Shown: in pieces, positions 36,957-47,187 of the stretch | Numbering within the stretch: the stretch's first letter is position 1 | Layout: the number at the start of each line of letters is the position of its first letter | Source: Pseudomonas turukhanskensis | Lineage (GTDB): Bacteria; Pseudomonadota; Gammaproteobacteria; Pseudomonadales; Pseudomonadaceae | DNA length: 64,000 bases | NCBI RefSeq assembly: GCF_027922365.1 | Contig: NZ_BSFN01000001.1 | Span: forward strand, 323,671-387,670 | Direction of reading: 5' to 3' | The notes under the pieces: generated by a model | Database searches by the model: none | The model's input: the letters and a program-made list of their open reading frames with translations, nothing else | What the model was told of the DNA's origin: nothing | Program-made: the position numbers and the translations under genes

Positions 36957-37841
36957 ATGAAAACCACCCTCGACGAACTGCTCGCGCTCACCACAGTGGT
37001 GGACAGCGGCTCCATTACGGCCGCGGCCGAACAGCTCGGGCAAACAGCGTCCGGCGTGAGCCGTGCCCTGAGTCGGCTGGAAGAAAAGCTGGAAGTCACC
37101 TTGCTGCACCGCACCACGCGGCGCCTGGAGTTGACGGAGGAGGGCCGTGCCTTCGTGCTGCAGGCGCGGAAAATTGTCGCCAGTGTGGAGGATGCCGAAG
37201 AGCAGATGGCCTTGCGCCGCCAGCGCCCGGCGGGACGTCTGCGGGTGAACGCCGCCTCGCCCTTTATGCTGCACGTGATCGTGCCGCTGGTGGCCGGCTT
37301 TCGCGCGCAGTACCCGGATATCGAACTGGAGCTGCACAGCAGCGACCAGATTATCGACCTGATCGAGCAGCGCACCGACGTGGCCATTCGCATTGGCCCG
37401 CTGCGCGACTCCACGCTGCATGCGCGGCCGTTGGGCAGCAATCGCCTGCGGGTATTGGCCAGCCCGGGGTATTTAACGCAGTTCGGCGCGCCGCAGACGG
37501 TGGAGGAATTGAACGGGCGCAGCCTGCTTGGTTTTACCCAGCCGGAAACCCTTAACCAATGGCCGCTGCGCCATGAGTGCGGTCAGTACTGGCAGGTGAC
37601 GCCGAGCATCAAGGCCTCCAGCGGCGAAACGCTGCGGCAGTTGGCGCTGGAGGGGGCTGGGCTGGTGTGCCTGGCGGACTTTATGACGCGCCAGGACCGC
37701 GAGGACGGGCGCTTGGTGCAGGTGTTGGAAGCGCACACGGTGGATGTGCGCCAGCCGATTCATGCGGTGTATTACCGCAACACCGCGCTGGCTTCGCGGA
37801 TTACCTGCTTTTTGGATTATGTGAGCGGTAGGTTGGGTTGA
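36957..37841 (+). CDS. LysR-family transcription regulator
   Basis: A 294-residue LysR regulator with the helix-turn-helix SITAAAEQLGQTASGVSRALSRLEEKL at the N-terminus and a LysR effector domain. It resembles the LysR subgroup with a short FLDYVSGRLG end. It is divergent from the chemoreceptor across a 238-base gap and convergent with pbpG, so no target operon is obvious. Its last codons and stop lie in a REP palindrome (37828-37864), meaning its C-terminal Arg-Leu-Gly may have been supplied by repeat insertion. Confidence 0.92.
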   Translation: MKTTLDELLALTTVVDSGSITAAAEQLGQTASGVSRALSRLEEKLEVTLLHRTTRRLELTEEGRAFVLQARKIVASVEDAEEQMALRRQRPAGRLRVNAASPFMLHVIVPLVAGFRAQYPDIELELHSSDQIIDLIEQRTDVAIRIGPLRDSTLHARPLGSNRLRVLASPGYLTQFGAPQTVEELNGRSLLGFTQPETLNQWPLRHECGQYWQVTPSIKASSGETLRQLALEGAGLVCLADFMTRQDREDGRLVQVLEAHTVDVRQPIHAVYYRNTALASRITCFLDYVSGRLG

Positions 37842-37864
37842 GCCAAAGGCGAAGCCCAACCTAC
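37828..37864. repeat. REP palindrome (GTAGGTTGGG type) at the end of the LysR gene
   Basis: GTAGGTTGGG at 37828 pairs with CCCAACCTAC ending at 37864, around TTGAGCCAAAGGCGAAG. It overlaps the stop codon of the LysR gene at 37839-37841. The same sequence forms the ends of the element at 55741-55907. Confidence 0.9.
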
Positions 37865-37895
37865 GCGGGGACGACGGTGACTGGTAAGAGGGTGG

Positions 37896-38819
37896 TTACT
37901 CAGCGGCGAGCTGATGCGCCCCTTGCTTGGAGCGCTTATACGCCAATGCCGCCGCCGACACTGGCGACACGCGGCCGGTCTCCACCCAGGTTTTCAACCG
38001 ACCGGCATCGGCGATATGGGTGTATTTGCCGAACGCATCCAGCACCACAAAGGCCACCGGGCGGTTGTTCATCATGGTGCGCATCACCAGGCAGTGGCCG
38101 GCTTCGTTGGTAAAGCCGGTCTTGGTCAGCTGGATGTTCCAGTTGGCTTTGTAGATCAGGTGGTTGGTGTTGCGAAAGCCCAGGCTGTAGTTGGGTTTCT
38201 TGAAGCTGGCGGTGGTTTCCGGCGTGGTGCTGAGCTGGCCGAGCAGGGGATATTGCTGGCTGGCTTTGAGCAGTTTCACCAGGTCGTTGGCGCTGGAGAC
38301 GTTCAGCTCCGACAGGCCGGTGGGCTCCACGTAGCGGGTGTGCGCCATGCCCAGGGCCTTGGCCTTGTTGTTCATGGCGGCAACGAATGCCGGCACGCCG
38401 CCTGGGTAGTGGTGGGCGAGGCTGGCGGCCATGCGGTTTTCCGACGACATCAGCGCCAGCAACAGCATTTCATGGCGCGTGGCCAGGCTGCCGACCTTGA
38501 CCCGCGAGAACACGCCGCGCATTTCCTTTACGTCCTGGATCTGCACCGGCAGCACTTCGTCCATCGGCAGCTTGGCGTCGAGGGTGACCATGGCAGTCAT
38601 CAGCTTGGTCACCGACGCGATGGGCACCACTTTGTCGGGGTTGCTGGAATACAGCACCTGGTTGGTTTTCAGGTCGACCAGAAGCGCGCTGCCGGAGGCA
38701 AGCTCCTGCACCTTGAGCGGCTGCGTTTTGACCGTAATCTTTTCAGCCGCGCCCGAAACGGCGCTGATGGCGAATAAACTGCAAAACAGCAAACGGGAGA
38801 GGGCAGGGCGAATATTCAC
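37896..38819 (-). CDS. pbpG: D-alanyl-D-alanine endopeptidase (PBP7/PbpG)
   Basis: A 307-residue periplasmic penicillin-binding protein of the S11 peptidase group. A signal peptide ([22 protein letters not shown]) is followed by the active-site SxxK motif SVTK (in [13 protein letters not shown]), SSEN as the SxN motif, and [11 protein letters not shown] as the KTG box. It cuts D-Ala-meso-DAP crosslinks in peptidoglycan. GTG at 38819 is the preferred start; the longer frame upstream lacks a sensible signal sequence. It converges with the LysR gene at its 3' end. Confidence 0.93.
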   Translation of the reverse strand: MNIRPALSRLLFCSLFAISAVSGAAEKITVKTQPLKVQELASGSALLVDLKTNQVLYSSNPDKVVPIASVTKLMTAMVTLDAKLPMDEVLPVQIQDVKEMRGVFSRVKVGSLATRHEMLLLALMSSENRMAASLAHHYPGGVPAFVAAMNNKAKALGMAHTRYVEPTGLSELNVSSANDLVKLLKASQQYPLLGQLSTTPETTASFKKPNYSLGFRNTNHLIYKANWNIQLTKTGFTNEAGHCLVMRTMMNNRPVAFVVLDAFGKYTHIADAGRLKTWVETGRVSPVSAAALAYKRSKQGAHQLAAE

Positions 38820-38943
38820 AAGGACGGTCCACGAGGCAGAGGATAAGGGCGCCACAGCAGTCCTTGCCGGCCCGCGCAGTATAGGAAACACCCCGTAGGA
38901 TGGGTAGAGCGCAGCGAAACCCATCGTTACACGAATCGACGAG

Positions 38944-39849
38944 TCACAACCCCAGCTCCGCATGCAGCCACTGCACAAACGGCTGCAACAACCGCGCACG
39001 GCGTTTGCGTTCCGACAACACGGCGTAATAGCCAAACCGCGACTGCGCCTGACCCTCGATCACCTTGCACAACACACCCTGTTCCAGCAGCTCATCCACC
39101 AGGTGGCTCCAGCCAATCGCCACGCCCTGGCCGGCAATCGCGGCCTGAATCAGCAGGGTGTAATTGTCGAAACTCAGCGCCGCCGGCCCCACCTGCTGGG
39201 TAATGCCCAGGGCTTGAAACAAGCCGTTCCAGTCGAACCAGCGGCTGCTCATATCGGGCTTGAGGTGCAGCAGCGGCATGCCGGCGAGCTGCTCGTTGCT
39301 CAGCGGCAAGGTGCGGCCTTCAAGCAAGCGCGGGCTGCAGATGGGGAACACTTCTTCGCTGAACAGCCGGCTGGCTTCGGTGTGTTTGAAGCGGCCGTCG
39401 CCGAAGGTGATGGCGATATCAATGTCGCTGCGAAGGCTCGTCATGCTGCGGTCGCTGGTGATCAGGCTGACATCCAGGTGCGGGTTGGCCGCGCGAAACC
39501 GCGGCAGCCGCGGCATCAGCCAATAGGCAGCGAAGGCGAAGTCGGTGGAGACCTGCAGCACCTCATGCTGGTTCTGCGCGGTGATGGCGGTGATGCCGGC
39601 ATCGATGGTTCCCAGCCCTTGTTGCACATGCACCAGCAGCACCTGCCCGGCGTCGGTGAGGGTAATGCCGCGGTGGATACGGTCGAACAAGCGCACCGCC
39701 AGTTCCTTTTCCAGCCGCTTGATCTGCTGGCTCACCGCTGGCTGCGTGGTGCCCAATTCGGCGGCGGCGCTGGTAAAACTCAGCGAACGCGCAGCGGCTT
39801 CAAAGACGCGGAGCAAATCCAGCGGCAGGCTCACGCTGCCATCTCGCAT
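38944..39849 (-). CDS. LysR-type regulator, probably of the choline-sulfate genes
   Basis: A 301-residue LysR protein with the winged helix [28 protein letters not shown]. It is divergent from betC with 107 bases between the starts, the same arrangement as the choline-sulfatase regulator found beside betC in other pseudomonads. It therefore most likely controls betC-choX. An operator cannot be assigned with confidence in the intergenic stretch. Confidence 0.88.
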   Translation of the reverse strand: MRDGSVSLPLDLLRVFEAAARSLSFTSAAAELGTTQPAVSQQIKRLEKELAVRLFDRIHRGITLTDAGQVLLVHVQQGLGTIDAGITAITAQNQHEVLQVSTDFAFAAYWLMPRLPRFRAANPHLDVSLITSDRSMTSLRSDIDIAITFGDGRFKHTEASRLFSEEVFPICSPRLLEGRTLPLSNEQLAGMPLLHLKPDMSSRWFDWNGLFQALGITQQVGPAALSFDNYTLLIQAAIAGQGVAIGWSHLVDELLEQGVLCKVIEGQAQSRFGYYAVLSERKRRARLLQPFVQWLHAELGL

Positions 39850-39956
39850 AAGCAGTGGTTATCCGAAACATGCATGGTCATGCGCTTTACCCCTGAAGGC
39901 GTGAGGCAGAAGATCGAAGCATCGCATAACTGATCCGCATAGGATAAGCCCGCCAC

Positions 39957-41483
39957 ATGAAACGCCCGAACATCCTTTTCATCATGGCCGACCAAATGGC
40001 CGCGCCGCTGCTGCCCCTGCACGATCCCGCATCTCCAATCAAAATGCCGCACCTAAGCCGCCTGGCCAGCGAGGGCGTGGTGTTTGATTCGGCCTATTGC
40101 AACAGCCCGCTCTGCGCGCCGTCGCGCTTCACCCTGGTCAGTGGCCAGCTGCCGTCGAAGATCGGCGCCTATGACAACGCCGCCGACTTCCCGGCCGATG
40201 TGCCCACCTACGCCCACTACCTGCGCCGCCTGGGTTACCGAACGGCGTTGTCGGGCAAGATGCATTTTTGCGGGCCAGACCAGTTGCACGGTTACGAAGA
40301 GCGCCTGACCAGTGATATCTACCCTGCTGACTACGGCTGGGCGGTGAATTGGGACGAACCCGATGTACGCCCAAGCTGGTACCACAACATGTCGTCGGTG
40401 CTGCAGGCCGGGCTGTGCGTGCGTACCAATCAGCTGGATTTCGATGAAGAGGTGGTGTTCAAGGCGCAGCAGTATCTGTTCGACCATGTGCGCGAGGCAC
40501 CCGAGCAGCCTTTCTGCCTGACCGTTTCGATGACCCACCCCCACGACCCCTACACCATCCCGAAAAAATTCTGGGACCTGTACGAAGGCCAAGACATTCC
40601 GCTGCCGCGCCACCCACGCGCACAAAGCGAGCAAGACCCGCATTCAGAGCGGTTGATGAAGGTGATCGACCTGTGGGACAAGCCGCTGCCCGAGAACAAG
40701 ATTCGCGACGCCCGCCGCGCGTACTTCGGCGCCTGCAGCTATATCGACAGCAATATCGGCAAGCTCTTGGAAACCCTCGAAGAGACCGGCCTGGCCGATA
40801 ACACCATCATCGTGTTCTCGGGCGACCACGGCGACATGCTCGGCGAGCGGGGCCTCTGGTACAAAATGCACTGGTTTGAAATGGCCGCCCGCGTGCCGAT
40901 GGTGATTCACGCCCCGGCGCATTTTGCCGCCGGGCGGGTAAAAGCCTCGGTCTCCACCGCCGACCTGCTGCCGACATTCATAGCGCTGGCCGGCGGCCGA
41001 CTGCATGACGAATTGCCGCTGGATGGCCGCTCGCTGCTGCCACATCTAAACGGCGAGGGCGGGCATGACGAGGTGTTTGGCGAGTACATGGCCGAGGGCA
41101 CCAACAGCCCGCTGATGATGATTCGCCGCGGCCCATACAAGTTCATGTATTCGGAGCAGGACCCGTGCCTGCTCTACAACACCGAGCAAGACCCGTTCGA
41201 ATTGGAGGAGCTGAGCCAGTCGCACGCCCATCAATCCGTGTTTGCGGCATTCCTCGCAGAGGCCCGCAGCAAATGGAATATTCCCGCCATTCACCACCAG
41301 GTGTTGGCCAGCCAGCGGCGACGGCGTTTCGTTGCCAGCGCGCTGAGCCTGGGCACCCTCAAGAGCTGGGATCACCAGCCGTTTACCGATGCCAGCCAGC
41401 AATATATGCGCAACCACATCGACCTCGACGACCTCGAGCGCAAGGCCCGCTTTCCGCAACCACCTGCCCACACTAAAAACTAA
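39957..41483 (+). CDS. betC: Choline-sulfatase
   Basis: BetC cuts choline-O-sulfate to choline and sulfate in the cytoplasm, feeding glycine-betaine synthesis and sulfur supply. The 508-residue protein shows the N-terminal metal-site Asp in MADQ, the sulfatase signature C53-A-P-S-R57, whose cysteine becomes formylglycine, and FSGDHGDMLGERGLWYKMHW for the second metal site. The C-terminal tail is the choline-sulfatase extension (ASQRRRRFVASAL). It is 15 bases before choX and has no modifying enzyme nearby. The call is confident. Confidence 0.95.
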   Translation: MKRPNILFIMADQMAAPLLPLHDPASPIKMPHLSRLASEGVVFDSAYCNSPLCAPSRFTLVSGQLPSKIGAYDNAADFPADVPTYAHYLRRLGYRTALSGKMHFCGPDQLHGYEERLTSDIYPADYGWAVNWDEPDVRPSWYHNMSSVLQAGLCVRTNQLDFDEEVVFKAQQYLFDHVREAPEQPFCLTVSMTHPHDPYTIPKKFWDLYEGQDIPLPRHPRAQSEQDPHSERLMKVIDLWDKPLPENKIRDARRAYFGACSYIDSNIGKLLETLEETGLADNTIIVFSGDHGDMLGERGLWYKMHWFEMAARVPMVIHAPAHFAAGRVKASVSTADLLPTFIALAGGRLHDELPLDGRSLLPHLNGEGGHDEVFGEYMAEGTNSPLMMIRRGPYKFMYSEQDPCLLYNTEQDPFELEELSQSHAHQSVFAAFLAEARSKWNIPAIHHQVLASQRRRRFVASALSLGTLKSWDHQPFTDASQQYMRNHIDLDDLERKARFPQPPAHTKN

Positions 41484-41498
41484 ATCCAAGGGGACGCC

Positions 41499-42437
41499 AT
41501 GAAAGTTTTATCCACCAAGTTATCCACAGCTTTGCTCACAGGCGTTGGCGCGTTGGCGCTGAGCATTGGCACCGTTCAGGCGGCCGAAAGCTGCGACACC
41601 GTGCGCATGGCCGATCCGGGTTGGAGCGACATTGCCGCCACCAACGCCGTCGCCAGCTTTTTGCTCGACGGCATGGGCTACAAAGCCAAGGTCGACACCC
41701 TGGCCGTGCCGATTATTTTCGGCGGTATGAAAGACGGTTTGGTGGACGTTTTCCTCGGCAACTGGATGCCGGCGCAGCAAGCGCACTACGACAAGTTCGT
41801 GAAAACCGGCGACGTGGTGCAGTTGAACAAAAACCTCGAAGGCACAGAGTTCACGCTGGCTGTACCCGATTACGTGTACGCCGCCGGGGTGCATGACTAT
41901 GCCGACCTTGCCAAATTTGCCGACAAGTTCGACAAGAAGATTTATGGCATTGGCGCCGGTGCTCCGGCCAACCAGTCGCTGCAGGAAATCATCACGAAAA
42001 ACCAGTTCGACCTGGGCCAATGGAAGCTGGTGGAGTCCAGCGAACAAGCGATGTTGTCGGAGGTCGGCCGGGCGGTGAAACGTGAGCGTTTTATCACCTT
42101 CCTGGGCTGGACCCCACACCCGATGAACGTGCAATTCAAGATGAAATACCTCACCGGCGGCGAGAAGTATTTCGGCGCCAGCGGCAGCGTTTATACCCTG
42201 ACGCGAAAAGGTTATGCACAGGCGTGCCCGAACGTGGCCAAGCTGCTCACCAACCTGACGTTCACCCAGGAAATGGAGAACACCATCATGGCCCAGGTGG
42301 CCGACAAGAAGGGCAGCAATGCCGAGGCCGCCAAGGCCTGGATTGCCGCACACCCCGAGGTGTTGAACGGATGGCTTGAGGGCGTGAAGACCAAAGACGG
42401 TGGTGATGCGTTGGCGGCGGTAAAAGCCAAGCTGTAA
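41499..42437 (+). CDS. choX: Choline-binding periplasmic protein (ChoX-like, OpuAC family)
   Basis: A 312-residue periplasmic binding protein. The signal peptide (LLTGVGALALSIGTVQA) is followed by SCDTVRMADPGWSDIAATNAVASF and IFGGMKDGLVDVFLGNWMPAQQ, as in choline/betaine binding proteins. The probable ligand is choline or choline-O-sulfate. It is directly behind betC, but no permease or ATPase gene follows, so it is an orphan binding protein that must pair with a distant choline transporter. A hairpin and a REP pair follow. Confidence 0.9.
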   Translation: MKVLSTKLSTALLTGVGALALSIGTVQAAESCDTVRMADPGWSDIAATNAVASFLLDGMGYKAKVDTLAVPIIFGGMKDGLVDVFLGNWMPAQQAHYDKFVKTGDVVQLNKNLEGTEFTLAVPDYVYAAGVHDYADLAKFADKFDKKIYGIGAGAPANQSLQEIITKNQFDLGQWKLVESSEQAMLSEVGRAVKRERFITFLGWTPHPMNVQFKMKYLTGGEKYFGASGSVYTLTRKGYAQACPNVAKLLTNLTFTQEMENTIMAQVADKKGSNAEAAKAWIAAHPEVLNGWLEGVKTKDGGDALAAVKAKL

Positions 42438-42443
42438 GCGAAA

Positions 42444-42541
42444 GCGCCCGACGTTTTCAGGTCGGGCGCAATGCCGTAGGGTGTGCTGTGCGCACCATTG
42501 CGTTCGCCGACAGATCGCTCGGTGCGCAGAGCACACCCTAC
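42444..42541. repeat. Hairpin plus REP pair (GTAGGGTGTGC type) after choX
   Basis: GCGCCCGAC (42444-42452) pairs with GTCGGGCGC (42461-42469), forming a possible terminator without a long T run. Then GTAGGGTGTGCTGTGCGCACC (from 42476) is mirrored by GGTGCGCAGAGCACACCCTAC ending near 42541. Confidence 0.85.
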
Positions 42542-42560
42542 ACAAGCCCTTTGTTCTGAG

Positions 42561-44141
42561 ATGTTCATGCACTGGCCTGCACGCCTGAAGCTTTTCCCCT
42601 TTCTCGCCTGGCTGCCTGCGCAAACAGGCCGCTCCGTTCGCCGCGATTTTCTGGTGGGCCTCGGCGGCGCCGTATTGGCCTTGCCGCAGTCCATTGCCTA
42701 CGCCCTGATCGCCGGCCTGCCGGCCGAGTACGGTTTGTATGCCGCCGTGGTGCCGGTACTGGTCGCCTGCTTGTGGGGCTCGTCCTGGCACCTGATTTGT
42801 GGGCCTACGGCCGCCATCTCCGTGGTGCTGTTTACCAGCGTGAGCCCGCTCGCCGTGCCCGGCAGCGCCGATTATGTGGAACTGGTGCTGCTGCTGACGT
42901 TTCTCGCCGGCCTGTTCCAATGGCTGCTGGGCCTGCTGCGGTTTGGCTCGCTGGTGAATTTTGTCTCGCACTCGGTGGTGGTCGGCTTTAGCGCCGGCGC
43001 TGCGGTGGTGATTGCCCTGGGGCAACTGCCTTATCTGCTGGGCATCGACCTGCCGAGCCAGGCCACAGGTTATGACAGCCTGGTGCACCTGCTGGCTTTG
43101 TTGCCCCGTTTCAACCCAGCTTGCTTGGCAGTGGCAGCGATCAGCCTGGGCAGCAGCCTGGTGATTCGCAAGCTGTGGCCCAGAGCGCCGGCGTTGCTGG
43201 TGGGCATCGTGCTCGGCAGCCTGGTGGTATGGGCGTTGCCGACGCTGTTTGCCAGCGTGCCGCGGGTAGCCGCGTTCAGTGGTTCACTGCCGCCGTTCAG
43301 CCCGCTGAGCCTGGACCCGGCCACAGTGCTGCGCCTGCTGCCCACGGCCGTGGCGTGCGGGATGCTGGGCCTGGTGACCAGCCTGTCGATTTCCCGCACC
43401 TTGGCCAGCCGCTCCCAGCAAATGCTCAATGCCAACCAGGAGGTGCGCGCCCAGGGCCTGTCGAATATGGTCGGCGCGTGGTTCTCCGGCTACCTGTCGG
43501 CCGGCTCGTTTACTCGCTCAGGGCTTAACCTGCAAAGCGGCGCCAGCTCGCCGCTGGCCGGGGTGTTTTCGGCGCTGCTGGTGGCAGTATTTGCCTTGTG
43601 TGGCGCCGGCCTGATCGCTCATATCCCCTTGCCGAGCATGGCCGCGAGCATTTTGCTGATTTGCTGGGGGTTGATCGATTTCGCCGGCATTCGCGCGCTG
43701 TATCGTGTTAGCCGTTCCGAATTTGTAGTAATGCTGCTGACCCTGGCCGCCACGCTGCTGCTGGAGCTGCAAACCGCGATCTACGCAGGCGTATTGGCCT
43801 CGCTGTTTTTCTACCTCAAGCGCACCTCGCAACCGCGGGTGCAGCAATGGGTAGACGGTGACGAGGAGATTCTGCGGTTGGAGGGTTCGATCTTCTTCGG
43901 GGCCTGCCATTTCGTGCAGTTGCGCCTGCAACGCAGCACGGCCAGGCGGGTGGTGATCGAGGGGCAGCATATGAATTTTATCGACTACGCCGGCGTCACC
44001 ATGCTGCACCAGGAGGCCCGCCGTTTACGCGGCCTGGGTCGCAGCTTGTGCCTGCGCAACGCCAAGGCGCAGATAGTGGAGGAGTTGCTCAAGCTGGAAG
44101 GCCCGGACCAATGCCCCATCGAGTTTCAGCCGCCGTTGTAA
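42561..44141 (+). CDS. SulP-family anion transporter with STAS domain
   Basis: A 526-residue inner-membrane transporter. About ten to twelve hydrophobic helices fill residues 20-410, including ALPQSIAYALIAGLPAEYGLY and GFSAGAAVVIALGQLPYLL, and a cytoplasmic STAS domain follows (RRVVIEGQHMNFIDYAGVTML). SulP proteins carry sulfate, bicarbonate or other anions. Behind betC and choX, sulfate or choline-O-sulfate transport is the obvious suggestion. ATG at 42561 or 42567 is the likely start; the upstream open frame runs through a REP. Confidence 0.88.
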   Translation: MFMHWPARLKLFPFLAWLPAQTGRSVRRDFLVGLGGAVLALPQSIAYALIAGLPAEYGLYAAVVPVLVACLWGSSWHLICGPTAAISVVLFTSVSPLAVPGSADYVELVLLLTFLAGLFQWLLGLLRFGSLVNFVSHSVVVGFSAGAAVVIALGQLPYLLGIDLPSQATGYDSLVHLLALLPRFNPACLAVAAISLGSSLVIRKLWPRAPALLVGIVLGSLVVWALPTLFASVPRVAAFSGSLPPFSPLSLDPATVLRLLPTAVACGMLGLVTSLSISRTLASRSQQMLNANQEVRAQGLSNMVGAWFSGYLSAGSFTRSGLNLQSGASSPLAGVFSALLVAVFALCGAGLIAHIPLPSMAASILLICWGLIDFAGIRALYRVSRSEFVVMLLTLAATLLLELQTAIYAGVLASLFFYLKRTSQPRVQQWVDGDEEILRLEGSIFFGACHFVQLRLQRSTARRVVIEGQHMNFIDYAGVTMLHQEARRLRGLGRSLCLRNAKAQIVEELLKLEGPDQCPIEFQPPL

Positions 44142-44284
44142 GCGCTGCCTCAGTGCTGTGTAAAAGTCCTGATACAGAGGAATTTTCAGCAGCGCGTCAC
44201 GCCTAATCCTGCAACCAGCGCCAATACTCGCTGGCCCGCCGCCCAGTCATGTTGCCGAGGCGGCGCGGAGCAAGGAGCAAGACC

Positions 44285-44785
44285 ATGAAGACTTCCCGCC
44301 TGATCGCCAGCCTCTGCATTACCGCCCTGTTGGCCAGCAGCCTGGCCACCGCCGCCCCGCAAGGCGGTCCGGGCCAGGAGCAGAACCCTCGCAATGGCCA
44401 GCCCGGTCAGGGGCGCGAGCCGCAGGGCAATCAGGGAAATCAACAAAGCGGTCAGCCGGCGCATAACCAACAACAGAACCAGCAGCGCCCGCCGCAACAA
44501 GCCAACAACCGCCATGGCCAACCCCCGCAGGATTTTGCCCCCGTGCGTCAGCAGTTCTATGACCATCGCGCCCAGATCGGCCGTGGCCCCGACCTGCCGC
44601 CCGGTGTGCGTATCGAACATGGCCGACCCCTGCCCCACGGCTACGGCAAACGCCTGGACGCCCGCGCTCTGCACGGCTTGCCGCAGTACAACGGCTATGA
44701 ATGGAGGCGGGTAGGCAGTGATGTGGTGTTGATCGCCATTACCACCGGCATCGTTTACACCATTCTGGAGGGGGTTCTGAACTAG
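44285..44785 (+). CDS. RcnB/CigR-like secreted protein
   Basis: A 166-residue protein with a signal peptide (LIASLCITALLASSLATAA). A Gln/Gly/Pro/Asn-rich linker of low complexity (about residues 25-75) follows, then a domain with LPPGVRIEHGRPLPHGYGKR and, near the C-terminus, GYEWRRVGSDVVLIAI and a short hydrophobic stretch. This matches small proteins called RcnB or anti-virulence regulator CigR-like. It has a clear AAGGAG ribosome site 6 to 9 bases before ATG 44285. Function in this organism is not known; it stands alone after the SulP gene. Confidence 0.78.
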   Translation: MKTSRLIASLCITALLASSLATAAPQGGPGQEQNPRNGQPGQGREPQGNQGNQQSGQPAHNQQQNQQRPPQQANNRHGQPPQDFAPVRQQFYDHRAQIGRGPDLPPGVRIEHGRPLPHGYGKRLDARALHGLPQYNGYEWRRVGSDVVLIAITTGIVYTILEGVLN

Positions 44786-44795
44786 AAGAGCATCG

Positions 44796-44855
44796 CGGCT
44801 GAAGCCGCTCCTACCAAGAGCGCAATCCTTGTAGGAGAGGCTTCAGCCTCGATTC
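44796..44855. repeat. REP pair (GGCTGAAGCC type)
   Basis: CGCGGCTGAAGCCGCTCCTAC is mirrored by GTAGGAGAGGCTTCAGCCTCG across an AAGAGCGCAATCC centre. It lies between the CigR-like gene and the DOPA-dioxygenase-like gene, which run towards each other. Confidence 0.85.
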
Positions 44856-44868
44856 CTGCAAACAACGT

Positions 44869-45255
44869 CTACAGGTCGAACTGAGTTGGCGGCTGCTGAT
44901 TGAACACGCTGAGGTTCATGACCATCGGCTGGCCGATCCACAAACCATGATCGCGGTGGTCGACCAAGTCGTTGCCGGTAATGGGATGAACGAAAATAGA
45001 CAGGCCCTGGCGGTGCAGCACCAGCCACGGAATCAGTTGGGCAAACACGGCCGGGCGCAACGCGAGTTGGCAGCTCCAGGCCGGGTGTGGGCCGACGATC
45101 TTTTCATGCACACGGCCCATCTTCAGCTCGAACAGCGTGGCCGCTTCTTCACACAGGCGGCGGGCTTGCTCGACGGTGCTGGCGTCGAAGTAGACGTGCG
45201 CATGCCAGCCGCGAATTTGTTCTTCGGTAGGGCTGTTGTCTGCTTCGATCGTCAT
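44869..45255 (-). CDS. DOPA 4,5-dioxygenase family protein
   Basis: A 128-residue protein of the small DOPA-dioxygenase family. The N-terminal RGWHAHVYFD motif has two histidines (H-A-H) that may hold a metal; FVHPITGNDLVDHRDHGLWIG near the end is also typical. The ATG at 45255 (MTIEADNSP) or 45267 can serve as start. It follows aroE closely (12 bases or fewer) and is probably co-transcribed with hemF and aroE. Enzymatic role in bacteria is not well defined; the family name is all I assert. Confidence 0.85.
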   Translation of the reverse strand: MTIEADNSPTEEQIRGWHAHVYFDASTVEQARRLCEEAATLFELKMGRVHEKIVGPHPAWSCQLALRPAVFAQLIPWLVLHRQGLSIFVHPITGNDLVDHRDHGLWIGQPMVMNLSVFNQQPPTQFDL

Positions 45256-45267
45256 GCCGTTCTCCAC

Positions 45268-46085
45268 TCAGGCCAGTTGGCGCCGCAGTTCAGCCAGCAC
45301 CGTGGCGCTGTCCGGACGCACACCGCGCCAGAGTAAAAACGCTTCGGCCGCCTGTTCCACCAACATGCCCAGACCATCGAGCGTGCGTGCGGCACCGTGG
45401 CCACTGGCCCATTGGTTGAAGGCAGTAAGGCCTTTGCCGTACATCATGTCGTAGGTAACGGTATGGCCCGCTTTGATCAGGCTGGGCGAGATGGGCGGCA
45501 GCTCGCCGGCCAGGCTCGACGAGGTGCCGTTGATGATCAGGTCGACCGGCGCTTCCATCCAGTCGAACCCGCAGGCGGCGACCGGGCCCAGGTCGGCGAA
45601 TAGCCGCGCCAGGGTTTCGGCTTTTTCCACCGTGCGGTTGGCGATCACCAGCGAATGGGGCTGCTCGGCCAACAGCGGCGCCAGCACGCCCCGCACGGCG
45701 CCACCGGCGCCCAGCAGCAGAATGCGTTTGCCTTTGAGGTCGAGGCCGGCGTTTACCGTGAGATCGCGCACCAGGCCGGCGCCATCGGTGTTGTCGCCGA
45801 GCAGGCCGCCGTCGTTTTGTTTGCTCAGGGTGTTCACCGCCCCGGCGCGTTGGGCACGCGGGGTGAGGCTATCGGCCAATTGGTAAGCCTGCTCCTTGAA
45901 CGGCACGGTGACGTTGCCGCCACGGCCGTTGGCGAAGAAATCGCGGGCAAAGGCGGTAAAGCCATCCAGCGGCGCCAGCAGCGGCTCGTAGCTCAGTTGC
46001 TGGCCGGTTTGTTCGGCAAACAGGCGATGAATCAGCGGCGACTTGCTATGGCCGATGGGGTTGCCGAAAACGCCATAACGGTCCA

Positions 46086-46086
<1 letters not shown>
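45268..46086 (-). CDS. aroE: Shikimate dehydrogenase (NADP+)
   Basis: AroE reduces 3-dehydroshikimate to shikimate in aromatic amino-acid synthesis. The 272-residue protein has the substrate site [10 protein letters not shown] and the catalytic Lys K64 in [10 protein letters not shown], and the NADP motif [12 protein letters not shown]. Its ATG shares one base with the hemF stop (TGATG), so it is coupled to hemF, as in other pseudomonads. Confidence 0.96.
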
Positions 46087-47171
<1,085 letters not shown>

Positions 47172-47187
47172 TTAATAGGAATTTTCC

